From contig PMTV01000039.1 of NCBI GenBank assembly GCA_003167215.1, forward strand, positions 89,631 through 153,630: 64,000 nucleotides of DNA, written 5' to 3'. The first letter of the stretch is position 1. Every line of letters begins with the position of its first letter. Positions 20,519-30,058 of this stretch are shown here, one piece after another. Made by a program: the position numbers and the translations under genes. This DNA is from Acidobacteriota bacterium. Its GTDB lineage: Bacteria; Acidobacteriota; Terriglobia; Acidiferrales; UBA7541. The notes under the pieces were generated by a model. That model saw nothing but the letters and a program-made list of their open reading frames with translations, was not told the DNA's origin and did not search any database.

Positions 20519-20641
20519 ATTCCAAACTAGAAGCAACTGTCGATTCGACAAGATTAAGGCGAGCTTCTGATGTCCCGAGCAAAATGAATGGAAGAAATCC
20601 GGGCGGAGGTACGCGCCCGGATCGGTTGTCTCTTCGGAAAA

Positions 20642-21391
20642 TTAAATTTCGCCGACGCCTCCGCCAACGTTGGTCTCGGTACCGGTCATGAAGGATGAAT
20701 CCGAGGACGCGAGAAAGGCCACGGTGGCGGCAATTTCTTCCGGTTTTCCGAGGCGCTTCAAGGGCACGCGCTCGATGAATCCCTGAAGCACTTGAGCCCG
20801 CTGCTCCTCCGAGAGACCGACGCGGCCGAAGATGGGCGTGTCGATCGGGCCAGGCGCGATCGCGTTGACGCGAATATTCCGGGCGGCGAGATCCGCAGCC
20901 ATTGAACGGACGAATGAACGCATCGCAGCTTTTGTAGCCCCGTAAACCACACCCAGCGCGTTACCGATGTGGCCGGCGACGCTCGTATTAAGAATGACGG
21001 AAGCGCCATCGTTCAAGTGGGGCAGCGCTTTTTGAACTGTGAAAAAGGCGCCCTTGGCGTTGATGTCAAAGAGATTGTCGTAATCGGCTTCCGTAAATCC
21101 AGCAAACGGAGCAAACTTGGCGACCCCGGCGTTGACGAAGAGAACGTCGATTTTTCCGAACTTCGCGCTTACCGCGGAAAAGAATTTATCAATTTCGGGA
21201 AGCTTGGCGACATCGGCTTGAACGACGAGCGCGTCCTTGCCTAGAATTTTAGATGCTTCATCAAGGGTTTTCTGGCTGCGTCCGGAAATGGCTACGCGGG
21301 CGCCTTCCTGCTGGAGGCGCTGGGCTGATGCCAAGCCGATACCACTGTTTCCGCCGGTGACGACGGCGACTTTTCCATTCAAACGATTCAC
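20642..21391 (-). CDS. SDR-family oxidoreductase
   Basis: A classical short-chain dehydrogenase of 249 residues. The cofactor motif TGGNSGIG lies near residues 12-19, and the catalytic Y-x3-K (YGATK) near 150 with a preceding Ser. The C-terminal block SSDSSFMTGTETNVGGG is the usual dinucleotide-fold ending. The start is the GTG at 21391, placed by AAGGAG eight bases upstream; longer frames reach 21457 without a ribosome site. Substrate unknown. Confidence 0.88.
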   Translation of the reverse strand: MNRLNGKVAVVTGGNSGIGLASAQRLQQEGARVAISGRSQKTLDEASKILGKDALVVQADVAKLPEIDKFFSAVSAKFGKIDVLFVNAGVAKFAPFAGFTEADYDNLFDINAKGAFFTVQKALPHLNDGASVILNTSVAGHIGNALGVVYGATKAAMRSFVRSMAADLAARNIRVNAIAPGPIDTPIFGRVGLSEEQRAQVLQGFIERVPLKRLGKPEEIAATVAFLASSDSSFMTGTETNVGGGVGEI

Positions 21392-21610
21392 GGGATTCTC
21401 CTTTGATTCGGTAAGAAACGGCCGGGCAGTTGTGCGCGGGCCTTTTTGCAATGGCAAATATTTAGATGACCCTCGAAATCAAAGGATGCGGAAATTGTCG
21501 CGCTGGAATCCTTAGGTGAGCTCTCCCCAGCAGGAACGCGGACAAAAATTCGCCAGGGCGAGAAGTAAGAAAAGTTCAAGCCGCTCGAAAAGAGGAAAGA
21601 TATGCGAATT

Positions 21611-23338
21611 CTAGAAGCCGCCGCCCCCGCCGCCGCCGAAGCCGCCGCCCGCTCCGCCGCCCCCGCCAAAGCCGGATCCGCCCGAGCTGCGAGGGGAAGA
21701 AGCCATCGTGCTTCCGGCCTGCATCGACATCATATTCAAGTCACTCACCAGCAGGTACGGCATGAAGCCGCCCCCGTACGAACCTTGATACCAACTCGGC
21801 GGCTGCATGGCGATACCCGAGAACGCTTGCACCCATTTTTTTTCCACGTGCAGCGCCATGGCGTAGGGCAAGTACTTCTCGAAAAGATCGGGAGTTTTCT
21901 CCAATCGATCGATCTGATCCTTCTGCGTGCGACCGAGAAAATCTTCGAAGCCGAGAACTTTTTCCAGCGCACGCTGTCCCGTCACCGTCCGTGCGGACAT
22001 GAAATAGCCGAAAGCGCAAATGACCACGCCCGACGCCACGCCGGCAATGATCCATGCAGGCGAGGCAATCCCGGTGGCGCGCGACAAGAAAACATTTCCC
22101 GCCACCGTTAAAAATCCAATGGCCAGCCCTGCGCCGATATATCCCTGGCGCACCGTATCCGGCCGGTGCAGATAATAGTTATCGCCCATTAACGCTTGGA
22201 AAATGCTGTCGCGAATCCCGGGCAGTTGCGTATAGAAGTGATTCTGCAAATCCGAGAGTTTCACGTCCGTGCTGGCGCCGTTGTCGAATAGCGCGGACAG
22301 CATCTGCTGCTCGTGCGGACGCGCGGCCGTCCATTCCGCGGGAGGTTTCTTCAGATGAAAAATATATTCTTTGCTATGGCTCAGACCCAGCAAATGGTTC
22401 TCGTCTCTCTGCTCGATCGTCATGTAGCCCTTCACAGCCAGATCGACCAGCGTCGCGGTGATGTCGCGCATGGCCGCTTCGTTGTCCACCAACGTGCCGC
22501 ACTCGCCGGGTGTGAGCTTATCGGGCGGCTCGTACTGTACGGCGATGGCCTGGCGCTCGGGTCCGCGTCCGCGCGTCCACCACAGCCAGAACATCACGAA
22601 GAAAACGATAATGGGAATCAGCAGCGGTATGTTGCTGCGAAGGAATTGAATGAATTTTGTAGCGCCGCTCGGCGGGTGGACGAATCCTTTGTCGAAGCCA
22701 ACCACGGCGGTAAGCCCTTCGTGAAATGACAGGGGCCGCGTAGTATGGATATCAACGGAGTTATCTTTCACCTCCAGTACCGCGTCCTGCGCCCGCGAAT
22801 TCATGGCTCCTGTGTAAGCGATGGCGTGAAGGCCCGTGACGCCGGCGGGCAACGCGATGTGCGCGCTCGCAGATTGAATGGGAACTTCCCAGTCGTTGCC
22901 GGTCACGTTCCAATACAGTTCATCGTGATCTTCAAAAAACCGCAGCGCATCCAGCACGCGATAGTGGAAAACGATGGTGTGCGTCGAATCATCCGCGTTG
23001 GGAACGTAAATCTTGAATTTGGTGTAGCGGCCTTCGCTGCTCTGCTCCCATTTCAGCGTACGCCCGTCGCTATCGCTGGCGCTGACGTGGTCGATCAAAA
23101 GCGTGTAATTCAGGCCTTGAGGATTTGTGTACTCGACGGGAATCGAACGGTAGAGGCCATGCCAGTTCTCGCCGGTGAAACGCGCCTCGATCGTTTCGGT
23201 CACGTCGATGGTTCCGTCTTCGCTGACCACCACCTCATCATCGAAATGTTGAATAATAATCTGGCGAACTGCGGCGAACGCAGGCAACGCAACGAGGAAT
23301 GCGGTCAGGCTAAGCGCGAAAAGGCGTACGTATTTCAT
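21611..23338 (-). CDS. DUF2207 membrane protein with glycine-rich tail
   Basis: 575 residues. A signal peptide (1-22) precedes an extracytoplasmic DUF2207 domain rich in beta strands (about 25-230). A membrane helix follows near 240-260, then a cytosolic region with a possible winged-helix-like part, two more helices around 395-440, and a C-terminal run of about 20 residues that is nearly all Gly and Phe. Such tails are typical of this family, whose function is unknown. It lies downstream of the LemA gene with a 23-base gap. LemA-DUF2207 pairs are common and suggest an envelope complex. Confidence 0.88.
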   Translation of the reverse strand: MKYVRLFALSLTAFLVALPAFAAVRQIIIQHFDDEVVVSEDGTIDVTETIEARFTGENWHGLYRSIPVEYTNPQGLNYTLLIDHVSASDSDGRTLKWEQSSEGRYTKFKIYVPNADDSTHTIVFHYRVLDALRFFEDHDELYWNVTGNDWEVPIQSASAHIALPAGVTGLHAIAYTGAMNSRAQDAVLEVKDNSVDIHTTRPLSFHEGLTAVVGFDKGFVHPPSGATKFIQFLRSNIPLLIPIIVFFVMFWLWWTRGRGPERQAIAVQYEPPDKLTPGECGTLVDNEAAMRDITATLVDLAVKGYMTIEQRDENHLLGLSHSKEYIFHLKKPPAEWTAARPHEQQMLSALFDNGASTDVKLSDLQNHFYTQLPGIRDSIFQALMGDNYYLHRPDTVRQGYIGAGLAIGFLTVAGNVFLSRATGIASPAWIIAGVASGVVICAFGYFMSARTVTGQRALEKVLGFEDFLGRTQKDQIDRLEKTPDLFEKYLPYAMALHVEKKWVQAFSGIAMQPPSWYQGSYGGGFMPYLLVSDLNMMSMQAGSTMASSPRSSGGSGFGGGGGAGGGFGGGGGGGF

Positions 23339-23361
23339 TTTCGAGGGAATCGCAACGCGAC

Positions 23362-23925
23362 CTAAGACGTGGCCCCGCCGAAGCTCACTTTCGGAACTTC
23401 GCGCTCGGCCGGCGCGCTGATCTCGAAAAACTCGCGCGGTTTGAAATTGAACATGCCGGCAATAATGTTGGAGGGGAACTGCGCGATTTTCGTGTTGAAA
23501 TCGCGCACCACGGCATTGTAGTAACGCCGCGCATTCTGCACGCTGTCTTCAATCTGGTTCAGCGTGTTTTGAAGCTGGGTGAAAGATTCCACCGCGCGCA
23601 GTTGCGGATACGCTTCCGCCAGAGCGAATACCTGGCGCAGCGCGGAGGTCAACGCGCCCTCTGCTTCCGCCTTCGCGGCCGGCCCTTGAGTGCTCATGGC
23701 GCGGTTGCGGGCCGCTACAACTCCTTCGAGCGTGCCTTGTTCGTGCGCTGCGTAGCCCTTCACCGTTTCCACCAGGTTAGGAATTAAGTCGTAGCGGCGT
23801 TTGAGCTGCACGTCAATATCGGACCACGCGTTGTCGCACTGCACCTTGAGGCTGACCAAGCCGTTGTACATGCTGATGACGAAAACCACGGCCAGGACCA
23901 CAACCGCCAGAAGTATCCAGATCAC
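23362..23925 (-). CDS. lemA: LemA family protein
   Basis: One N-terminal membrane helix (residues 1-20) is followed by a long helical domain with the LemA signature: YNGLVSLKVQCDNAWSDIDVQLKRRYDLIPNLVETVKGY, plus AYPQLRA and YNAVVRDFNTKI later. The start is a GTG at 23925 with GGGAGGA upstream; an ATG further out (23970) has no ribosome site. Length (187) is normal. Function unknown; first described as an antigenic protein of Listeria. It is followed at once by DUF2207. Confidence 0.9.
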   Translation of the reverse strand: MIWILLAVVVLAVVFVISMYNGLVSLKVQCDNAWSDIDVQLKRRYDLIPNLVETVKGYAAHEQGTLEGVVAARNRAMSTQGPAAKAEAEGALTSALRQVFALAEAYPQLRAVESFTQLQNTLNQIEDSVQNARRYYNAVVRDFNTKIAQFPSNIIAGMFNFKPREFFEISAPAEREVPKVSFGGATS

Positions 23926-24091
23926 GTGTCCTCCCAAGCCAGTACGAGAAATCTCTACTGCGGCAAGCATACGGTGTACGCGCCCTGCTGTAAAGATCAG
24001 CGAGTCTGTTTGGGAGGCGCCAGCGCGGGCTCAATCGCTGCAGGTATGCTTATTCGTGGTGAATGTGGTTACCGCTAAGGTGCAGTGAACG

Positions 24092-25090
24092 TTACCGGTC
24101 GATCGCCTTCATGTTCGCTGCAGCGTATCGCTCGCCCGAAATTTCATTCTGTGGAACGGCAGCTTCCAGTTCGGCTATCTCGCCCGGAGTTAGTTTGATC
24201 TCCGCTGCAGCCGCGTTCTCTTCCAGGTATTTCCTTCGCTTCGTTCCCGGAATGGGCACCAGGTCCTCGCCCTTCGCGAGTACCCACGCCAAAGCCAACT
24301 GGCCCGGCGTCACGCGCTTGCGCCCGGCAATTGCCCGCACGCGCTCGACCAGCACCTGATTCTTCTCGAAATTCTCGCCTTCAAACCGCGGATACCGCTG
24401 GGCCCGCGCGTCTTTATCGCCCAAGTCCGTTTTTTTCGTGATCGTACCGGTCAAGAAGCCACGTCCCAGCGGGCTGTACGGCACAAATCCAATCCCCAGC
24501 TCTCGCACCGCTGGAATGATCTCTGCCTCCGCATGCCGCTCCCACAGCGAATATTCCGTCTGCAGCGCGGTAATCGGATGCACTTTATGCGCGCGCCGTA
24601 TCGTCGCGGGCGACGCCTCCGACAATCCCAAGTACTTCACCTTCCCGGCCTTCACCAACTCCGCCATCGCGCCCACTGTATCTTCAATTGGAGTCTGCGG
24701 GTCCACCCTGTGTTGGTAGTACAGATCAATGTAATCCACGCCCAGCCGCTTCAAGGAAGCATCGCACGCCGAGCGGACATACTCGGGCTTGCCGCTGATC
24801 GACCAGTGAGTCGGATCGTCTTTCCTACGGACGTTGGCAAACTTCGTCGCGAGGAACACTTCATCACGCCGCCCGCGAATCGTCTTGCCGATTAACTCCT
24901 CGTTATCGCCGATCCCGTAGGCGTCCGCGGTGTCCAGCAAGTTGATTCCCAGGTCTAGAGCCCGCAATATCGTCGCAGCCGACTCTACATCGTTCCGCTC
25001 GCCGTAGAATTCGCTCATTCCCATGCAGCCGAGCCCCATGCGGGACACGATTGCGCCCTGCGAACCAAGCTTTACCTTTTTCATAGTCAT
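24092..25090 (-). CDS. aldo/keto reductase
   Basis: A 332-residue (alpha/beta)8 NADPH-dependent oxidoreductase. The catalytic tetrad is complete: Asp53, Tyr58, Lys83 and His127. The [12 protein letters not shown] opening and the [16 protein letters not shown] cofactor-binding segment place it with the AKR13-like yeast and soil-bacterial reductases. Physiological substrate unknown. It stands alone between LemA and the TPR gene. Confidence 0.9.
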   Translation of the reverse strand: MTMKKVKLGSQGAIVSRMGLGCMGMSEFYGERNDVESAATILRALDLGINLLDTADAYGIGDNEELIGKTIRGRRDEVFLATKFANVRRKDDPTHWSISGKPEYVRSACDASLKRLGVDYIDLYYQHRVDPQTPIEDTVGAMAELVKAGKVKYLGLSEASPATIRRAHKVHPITALQTEYSLWERHAEAEIIPAVRELGIGFVPYSPLGRGFLTGTITKKTDLGDKDARAQRYPRFEGENFEKNQVLVERVRAIAGRKRVTPGQLALAWVLAKGEDLVPIPGTKRRKYLEENAAAAEIKLTPGEIAELEAAVPQNEISGERYAAANMKAIDR

Positions 25091-25145
25091 GCTGTCTTAG
25101 ATGCCCACGCGCTCCCTCGGTTTCTTCTTTTCGGAATGGCGAAAA

Positions 25146-26489
25146 TTATTTCGGCGGAGTCAGCGTGGGATCAATTCGCACCGCTTCGCGGAATTCTTTA
25201 TCCGCTGCGACCGGGTCGTTCAGGCGCAAAAGCGACATTGCCAAATTGTAATGCGCGTGCGCAAGCTTCGCGTTCAAGCGAATCGCTTCGCGGTAGGCGT
25301 CCGCCGCCGCTGCATATTTCCCTCTATTGAAGAGTGCATTCCCGAGATTGAAATGCGCGTCGGCATTATCCGGCTGCATCGCGGTCAGCTTCAGGAGCGA
25401 AGCTTCTGCCTTGTCCAGTTCGCCCGCCTGCATTTGAGCGATTCCCAAGCCTTGCAGCGCGACCGCGAAATCCGGCTGAAGGTCGAGCGCTTTGCGAAAA
25501 CTTATCTCCGCTTTGGCCGGCTGTTTCAAGCTCAAATAGGCGTTGCCCAGATTGTATAGCCCGTGCAGATCGTCGGGGTTCAAGACCAGGCCCTTCTGGT
25601 AGGCTTGGACTGCCGCCGAAAGATTGCCCGCATCCTGATAAGCCCGCCCAAGATTGAACGCCGTTTCGGGCTCGTGAGGCAGCAGTGCAAAGCTCTTTTC
25701 GAGAGACTCAATGGCTTCCGGGAACTTGCCTTGCTCGTACAACAGATGGCCCAGTTGAAAGAACGCGTGGCCGTCATTGGGACGCGCTGCCACAATTTCG
25801 CGGTACTCGAAGATGGCGTCGTCCGTGCGGCCCGCGCCCTGCAGCGCGGTGGCAAGATTTGCGCGGATGTCCATTGCCTTAGGTTCGAACTTCAATGCTT
25901 GCTGGTAAACGAGAATCGCTTCGTCCCATTGTTTTTTTGAATCGAGCGCGGCGCCGAGATTGTTCATCGCGTCCACGTAGTTCGACTGAAGCCGCAGAGC
26001 CTCGTGGTACGCCGCGATGGCCTCGTCCGGCTTGCCGGCCGCAAGCAGCGCTGCGCCCATTCCGTTGTAAGCCTGCGGGAGGCGGGCGTTAAACGAGATG
26101 GCCTGCCGGTACGCCGCGATTGATTCGTCGTATTTCCCTTCGTGATAGAACGCGAGGCCCCGGTTGCTCTCGGTTACGGCATCTCCGGGCTTCAGCGCGA
26201 GCGCTTTGTCGAAGTCGGTAAGCGCTTCGACATCGTTATCTTTAGCATCCAATGCCAGGCCGAGGTTGCTGAGTGCTTCGGGGAAGTCGGGCTGGATTGC
26301 CAGCGCCCGCCGATATTGAACGATCGCTTCGTCCACTTTCCCTTGCTGGAAAAGTTGCAGCCCGCGATTGTTCAGAGAAACTGCGGCCTCGGAATTGTTG
26401 TCCGGCGATTGCGCCCGTGCAGCAAGACTCCAACCAAACACAAAAATGAGCGCAAGGAAACAGACGGTCCAGCTAGGCCCTTTCCTCAT
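25146..26489 (-). CDS. secreted or periplasmic TPR protein, about 12 repeats
   Basis: 447 residues from an ATG with GGGAG upstream. A clear signal peptide (1-26, ending AARAQ) is followed by about 12 consecutive tetratricopeptide repeats covering nearly the whole chain, with the usual Gly-Ala pattern at N-x-G and A-x-x-x-Y/F positions. No catalytic domain is attached, so it probably acts as a protein-binding scaffold in the periplasm. The frame extends upstream to 26717, but that would run into the divergent yifB gene and lose the leader peptide position. Confidence 0.85.
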   Translation of the reverse strand: MRKGPSWTVCFLALIFVFGWSLAARAQSPDNNSEAAVSLNNRGLQLFQQGKVDEAIVQYRRALAIQPDFPEALSNLGLALDAKDNDVEALTDFDKALALKPGDAVTESNRGLAFYHEGKYDESIAAYRQAISFNARLPQAYNGMGAALLAAGKPDEAIAAYHEALRLQSNYVDAMNNLGAALDSKKQWDEAILVYQQALKFEPKAMDIRANLATALQGAGRTDDAIFEYREIVAARPNDGHAFFQLGHLLYEQGKFPEAIESLEKSFALLPHEPETAFNLGRAYQDAGNLSAAVQAYQKGLVLNPDDLHGLYNLGNAYLSLKQPAKAEISFRKALDLQPDFAVALQGLGIAQMQAGELDKAEASLLKLTAMQPDNADAHFNLGNALFNRGKYAAAADAYREAIRLNAKLAHAHYNLAMSLLRLNDPVAADKEFREAVRIDPTLTPPK

Positions 26490-26630
26490 TGCGTCATTCT
26501 CCCGACCGCGAGGATAGCATAACGCCAAATCTCCATAGCTGCGCTCCGGGAGTATCGCTGGCATCACTTGGCCTTTTGGGTCACGCTGCACAGCGCAAAC
26601 GGACTCCCTCCGGGTCCCGAGCCTCTTCGG

Positions 26631-26824
26631 ATGCTCTTCAAAACATTTAGCGCCGCCGTGTTTGGCATTGATGCCTATCTCGTCGAAGTCGAGGTAGACA
26701 TCGGTCCCAGCTATCAAGGCAATTTCAACGTCGTCGGACTGCCGGACATTGCGGTGAAAGAAAGCCGGGAACGAATCAAATCCGCGCTCAGAAATTGCGG
26801 CTTCGATTTCCCGATGAATCAGGA
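26631..26824 (+). pseudogene. 5' part of frameshifted yifB/comM
   Basis: From the ATG at 26631 the frame encodes [23 protein letters not shown] ... [29 protein letters not shown], the conserved N-terminus of YifB/ComM. Just after DFP the family continues with [10 protein letters not shown], which is found here in a different frame. One base is missing somewhere around 26812-26824. Past that point this frame reads nonsense. Either the gene is broken or the assembly has an error. Confidence 0.8.
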
Positions 26825-28171
26825 GTCACCGTCAACCTCGCGCCCGCTGACATTCGAAAGGAAGGCTCCGCGTTCGATCTGCCCATGGCCCTCGGTCTGG
26901 TGGGATGCCAGGGCACGTTTTTCGGAAAGATTCTCGACACCCACGTGTTTCTCGGCGAGCTCTCGTTGGACGGCAGCGTTCGCTCCGTGCGCGGTGCTCT
27001 CTCCGCTTCCCTGGCGGCGCGAGATCGTGGCATCAAGAACGTCGTGGTCCCCGAAGCGAATGCGCGCGAAGCCGCCGTCGTCGAAGGCATCAACGTCTTC
27101 GCCGTAAAGTCCCTGCCGCAGGCTGTGGATATGGTCAACGCGCCGGAATCATTTAAACCCGTCGCCGTGGATACTTCCCAGATGCTCGCCGAAGCCGGCC
27201 AGTATTCCGTCGATCTGCGTGACGTGCGCGGGCAAATGTCCGCGAAACGCGCGTTGGAAGTTTCCTGCGCCGGCAGCCACAACATCCTACTGATCGGCCC
27301 GCCCGGCGCGGGGAAAACCATGCTGGCCAAGCGCATCCCCACGATCATGCCGCCTATGTCGCTCGAAGAAGCCATCGAAACCACGCGGATTCACAGCGTC
27401 GCGGGAGTCCTCGACGCGTCGCGCGGCCTTGTCGGCACACGGCCTTTCCGCTCGCCGCACCACACTATCAGCGACGCGGGTTTGATCGGCGGCGGCGCGG
27501 TGCCGCGTCCCGGAGAAGTATCGCTCGGCCACAACGGCATCGTTTTTCTCGACGAGTTGCCTGAGTTCCAGCGCAACGTCCTGGAAGTGATGCGCCAGCC
27601 TCTCGAAGAAGGCAGCGTGACCATCGCTCGTGCCGCGCTTTCCGTCACGTTTCCATCGCGCTTCATGCTTGCTGCGGCGATGAATCCTTGTCCTTGCGGA
27701 TTTTTCGGCGACTCCACGCGCGAATGCCACTGCTCGCCCGCGCAAATCCAGCGCTACGTCTCGAAAATTTCCGGCCCGCTGCTCGACCGCATCGACATCC
27801 ACATCGAAGTTCCCGCGGTGAAATACAAGGAACTGCGCGGCAACGGCGAAATCGAAAGCTCCGCGTGCGTCAGCGGACGCGTCCTGCGAGCGCGCCAGAT
27901 TCAGCTCGATCGCTATCGCGGCGAGAAAAAGTTGTACGCCAACGCGCAGATGCCTCCAAGGCTCATCCGCAAACACTGCGCAATTTCGGGCGAAGGCGAG
28001 AAGCTGCTGGAAACCGCCATCCAGCGCCTGGGACTGTCAGCCCGTGCCCACGATCGCATCCTGAAGGTTTCCCGCACCATCGCAGACCTGGAAGGCGCGC
28101 CCGGCATCCAGCCCAAGCACCTCAGCGAGGCCATCCAGTACCGCACCCTAGACCGCACCTACTGGGCCTAA
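26795..28171 (+). CDS. YifB/ComM-type Mg-chelatase-like AAA+ ATPase (main part, frame 2)
   Basis: This frame carries most of the protein: the end of the N-terminal domain ([21 protein letters not shown]), a Walker A motif GPPGAGKTM near residue 170 and a Walker B segment [11 protein letters not shown] zinc-binding-like MNPCPCGF region and the C-terminal Mg-chelatase domain ([19 protein letters not shown]) follow. ComM is a helicase that promotes branch migration in natural transformation. The true N-terminus is encoded at 26631-26824 in another frame, so the full gene would span 26631-28171. Whether it is functional depends on the frameshift being real. Confidence 0.88.
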   Translation: MRLRFPDESGVTVNLAPADIRKEGSAFDLPMALGLVGCQGTFFGKILDTHVFLGELSLDGSVRSVRGALSASLAARDRGIKNVVVPEANAREAAVVEGINVFAVKSLPQAVDMVNAPESFKPVAVDTSQMLAEAGQYSVDLRDVRGQMSAKRALEVSCAGSHNILLIGPPGAGKTMLAKRIPTIMPPMSLEEAIETTRIHSVAGVLDASRGLVGTRPFRSPHHTISDAGLIGGGAVPRPGEVSLGHNGIVFLDELPEFQRNVLEVMRQPLEEGSVTIARAALSVTFPSRFMLAAAMNPCPCGFFGDSTRECHCSPAQIQRYVSKISGPLLDRIDIHIEVPAVKYKELRGNGEIESSACVSGRVLRARQIQLDRYRGEKKLYANAQMPPRLIRKHCAISGEGEKLLETAIQRLGLSARAHDRILKVSRTIADLEGAPGIQPKHLSEAIQYRTLDRTYWA

Positions 28172-28208
28172 AGCGTGGAAGCCGAGTTCTTCCCCAAGCT
28201 GGAATGAG

Positions 28209-28721
28209 TCATCGAATGGCAAGTGCAACAGCCGAAGTTAATCCAATCAGGAAGAAGTAGACAATGGTAAACCCGAGTCTTTCGTTGCGCATTCGAGGCG
28301 TTATAGCTGGATAGACCTCTATCGGTCCAAGCTCCATCCCCTGCCTATACATACGGAACCAACCGAAGAAAAGCTGCTTCCAGCGTCCTCGAAAAAGCTG
28401 AACAGCGGCGTAAATCAACCCGAACACCCAAGCGAAAATGAAGGCGAGCCACAGAAGCACAAGCATTCCATTCGACAGTGTATGGAAAAAATCAGGCCGC
28501 AACGGCCCCTTCAAAGCGCTCGTAAAGATAGACAATCCGAGGAACGACAAGATCATACCGAACATGCGCATCCCATTGCGATGCATGCGGTCGAGAACCA
28601 TTCTTTGGTAGTAGCCCTCAGCCATCGGGGCAAGCATTGCGAGATGCATCGGATTTCGCATGACGAAGAAACCGATCGCCGCAATGCCGAAACCTATAAC
28701 TAGAATGACCACGCTACTCAC
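28209..28721 (-). CDS. hypothetical membrane protein, four to five helices
   Basis: 170 residues with hydrophobic segments near 1-22, 50-70, 80-108 and 150-170. A methionine- and arginine-rich loop (QRMVLDRMHRNGMRMFGM) and an aromatic loop (FGWFRMYRQGMELG) stand out. I do not recognise a family. It lies convergent to yifB, 38 bases away, and its codon use looks less GC-biased than its neighbours. Function unknown. Confidence 0.65.
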   Translation of the reverse strand: MSSVVILVIGFGIAAIGFFVMRNPMHLAMLAPMAEGYYQRMVLDRMHRNGMRMFGMILSFLGLSIFTSALKGPLRPDFFHTLSNGMLVLLWLAFIFAWVFGLIYAAVQLFRGRWKQLFFGWFRMYRQGMELGPIEVYPAITPRMRNERLGFTIVYFFLIGLTSAVALAIR

Positions 28722-28924
28722 AGTCGTTACCCAATTGAACTTTGGCTAGGATTGTACCGACTCAGCGGTCCAGAATCGAGAGCCTCTTGGAGAACGCGCA
28801 GCTCCCAATAGGCTGGGTCATCGAGATCAGACCCATTGCGGCTAACGGGACTTCATTGACTTGTACTCCGCCGCTGTGATAACCATTTACCGTCTTTTTG
28901 ACAAGGACTCGCCTCGAATCGCGG

Positions 28925-29383
28925 ATGTCGGCCAAAACTCAACGGATCGAGGTCACGCTGGAGACGCTGCTGGAAAGCGTGGACCTCGCAGAAAGCATCT
29001 CCATGCGCATCGCTGAGGCCGCCGGCTTCAGCGAAGAGGAACTCCATAAGATCGGCATGGCCGTCCGCGAAGGCGTGATCAACGCATACAATTATGGCAA
29101 TCAGCAGGACCGCCGAAAAAAAATCCTGATGACCGTCGAGCTGGATACCGAAAACATGATCGTGCGCGTCCGCGATCAGGGCAAGGGATTCGAATTGCAC
29201 GAAATCCCCAACCCGCTCGAAGAGGAAAATCTTCTGCGCACTTCAGGCCGCGGCCTTTTCCTCATGCGTGCCTTTATGGATAAATTCGACGTACATACCG
29301 CCCCGGGTGGCGGTGCCGAACTCGTAATGATTAAAAAACTTCCCGATAAAGATTCCGGCAACGGTACCCACCAACCGGAGTAG
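28925..29383 (+). CDS. RsbW-like anti-sigma factor / serine kinase (HATPase_c_2)
   Basis: 152 residues with the GHKL ATPase boxes of anti-sigma kinases: the N box EGVINAYNYGN, the DQGKGF box and GRGLFLM. A KKLP ending follows. Such proteins bind a sigma factor or phosphorylate a STAS antagonist. I chose the ATG at 28925; an in-frame TTG at 28898 is possible, and neither has a strong ribosome site. The STAS gene follows by 21 bases, which supports a kinase-antagonist pair. No sigma factor gene is adjacent. Confidence 0.85.
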   Translation: MSAKTQRIEVTLETLLESVDLAESISMRIAEAAGFSEEELHKIGMAVREGVINAYNYGNQQDRRKKILMTVELDTENMIVRVRDQGKGFELHEIPNPLEEENLLRTSGRGLFLMRAFMDKFDVHTAPGGGAELVMIKKLPDKDSGNGTHQPE

Positions 29384-29404
29384 AATCAAGGTAGAGGCTA
29401 TTCC

Positions 29405-29749
29405 GTGGCAATCCAAGCGACATGCAGACAAATAGGGGATGTTTCAATCCTTGATTTCAGCGGCAAGATTACCCTGGGCGAAGGCAGCGCTCTGCTGCGG
29501 AAAACGGTCCGCGGCCTGATCGACGGCGGCCAGAAGAAGATCATCATCAGCCTGTACGATGTGGACTACATCGATAGCTCCGGGATCGGCGAGCTGGTCA
29601 GCGCTTACACCACGGTGAAAAATGCGAGCGGCGAACTGAAGCTGCTTCATCTTACCAAGCGCGTGCACGACATTTTGCAAATCACGCGTCTTTTCACCGT
29701 CTTCGACGTGCAGTCGGACGAAGACACCGCGATTCACGCTTTCCGCTAG
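29405..29749 (+). CDS. STAS-domain anti-sigma factor antagonist (RsbV-like)
   Basis: A single 114-residue STAS domain. The phosphorylation loop reads DSSGIGEL, with Ser58 and Ser59; by alignment with SpoIIAA the second Ser is the expected phosphosite. It starts with GTG and AGAGG upstream, and follows the RsbW-like kinase closely. In partner switching the unphosphorylated form would capture the kinase and free its target. The PAS-PP2C phosphatase at 8390-9538 could dephosphorylate it; that link is inference. Confidence 0.88.
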   Translation: MAIQATCRQIGDVSILDFSGKITLGEGSALLRKTVRGLIDGGQKKIIISLYDVDYIDSSGIGELVSAYTTVKNASGELKLLHLTKRVHDILQITRLFTVFDVQSDEDTAIHAFR

Positions 29750-29824
29750 ATTATTCCTAGGACCTATCGACCCGAGTGTTTGGGAGCATGCCAACACGTC
29801 CGCTCAGCAGGCGCTAACTGCGCG

Positions 29825-30034
29825 CTAGCCGGGTGGATCTTTTTGGCGCGTGTTTTTCACTCCTGTCACGATTCCCATCCCGACAAGAACTATGGCGCCT
29901 ACCACGATCCAGCGTGCCGGTAAGTGCATTAAGTAAGCCGCATAAGCCAGGCCCGCAATTACAATTGCGTAACCCGCCGCGTAGAGTCCGAATGACCTGG
30001 CGTGTCCTTTTTCGAACGGATTATCTGAGTCCAT
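29825..30034 (-). CDS. small two-helix membrane protein
   Basis: 69 residues: a charged N-terminus, hydrophobic helices at about 17-36 and 42-59, then a short basic tail. No family recognised. It precedes the metallothionein-like gene's stop by about 25 bases, on the same strand and downstream of it, so the two may be co-transcribed. Confidence 0.55.
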   Translation of the reverse strand: MDSDNPFEKGHARSFGLYAAGYAIVIAGLAYAAYLMHLPARWIVVGAIVLVGMGIVTGVKNTRQKDPPG

Positions 30035-30058
30035 CCGCTTCCATCCGCGACGAAAGCT

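Noticed and set aside
20538..20550. TGTCGA-T-TCGACA palindrome after the ClC gene
   Set aside because: Short, with no promoter or T-run near it; a common word in this composition.
25101..26522. Long plus-strand frames across this segment
   Set aside because: They are antisense shadows of the TPR gene, produced by its repeats and GC-rich codons.
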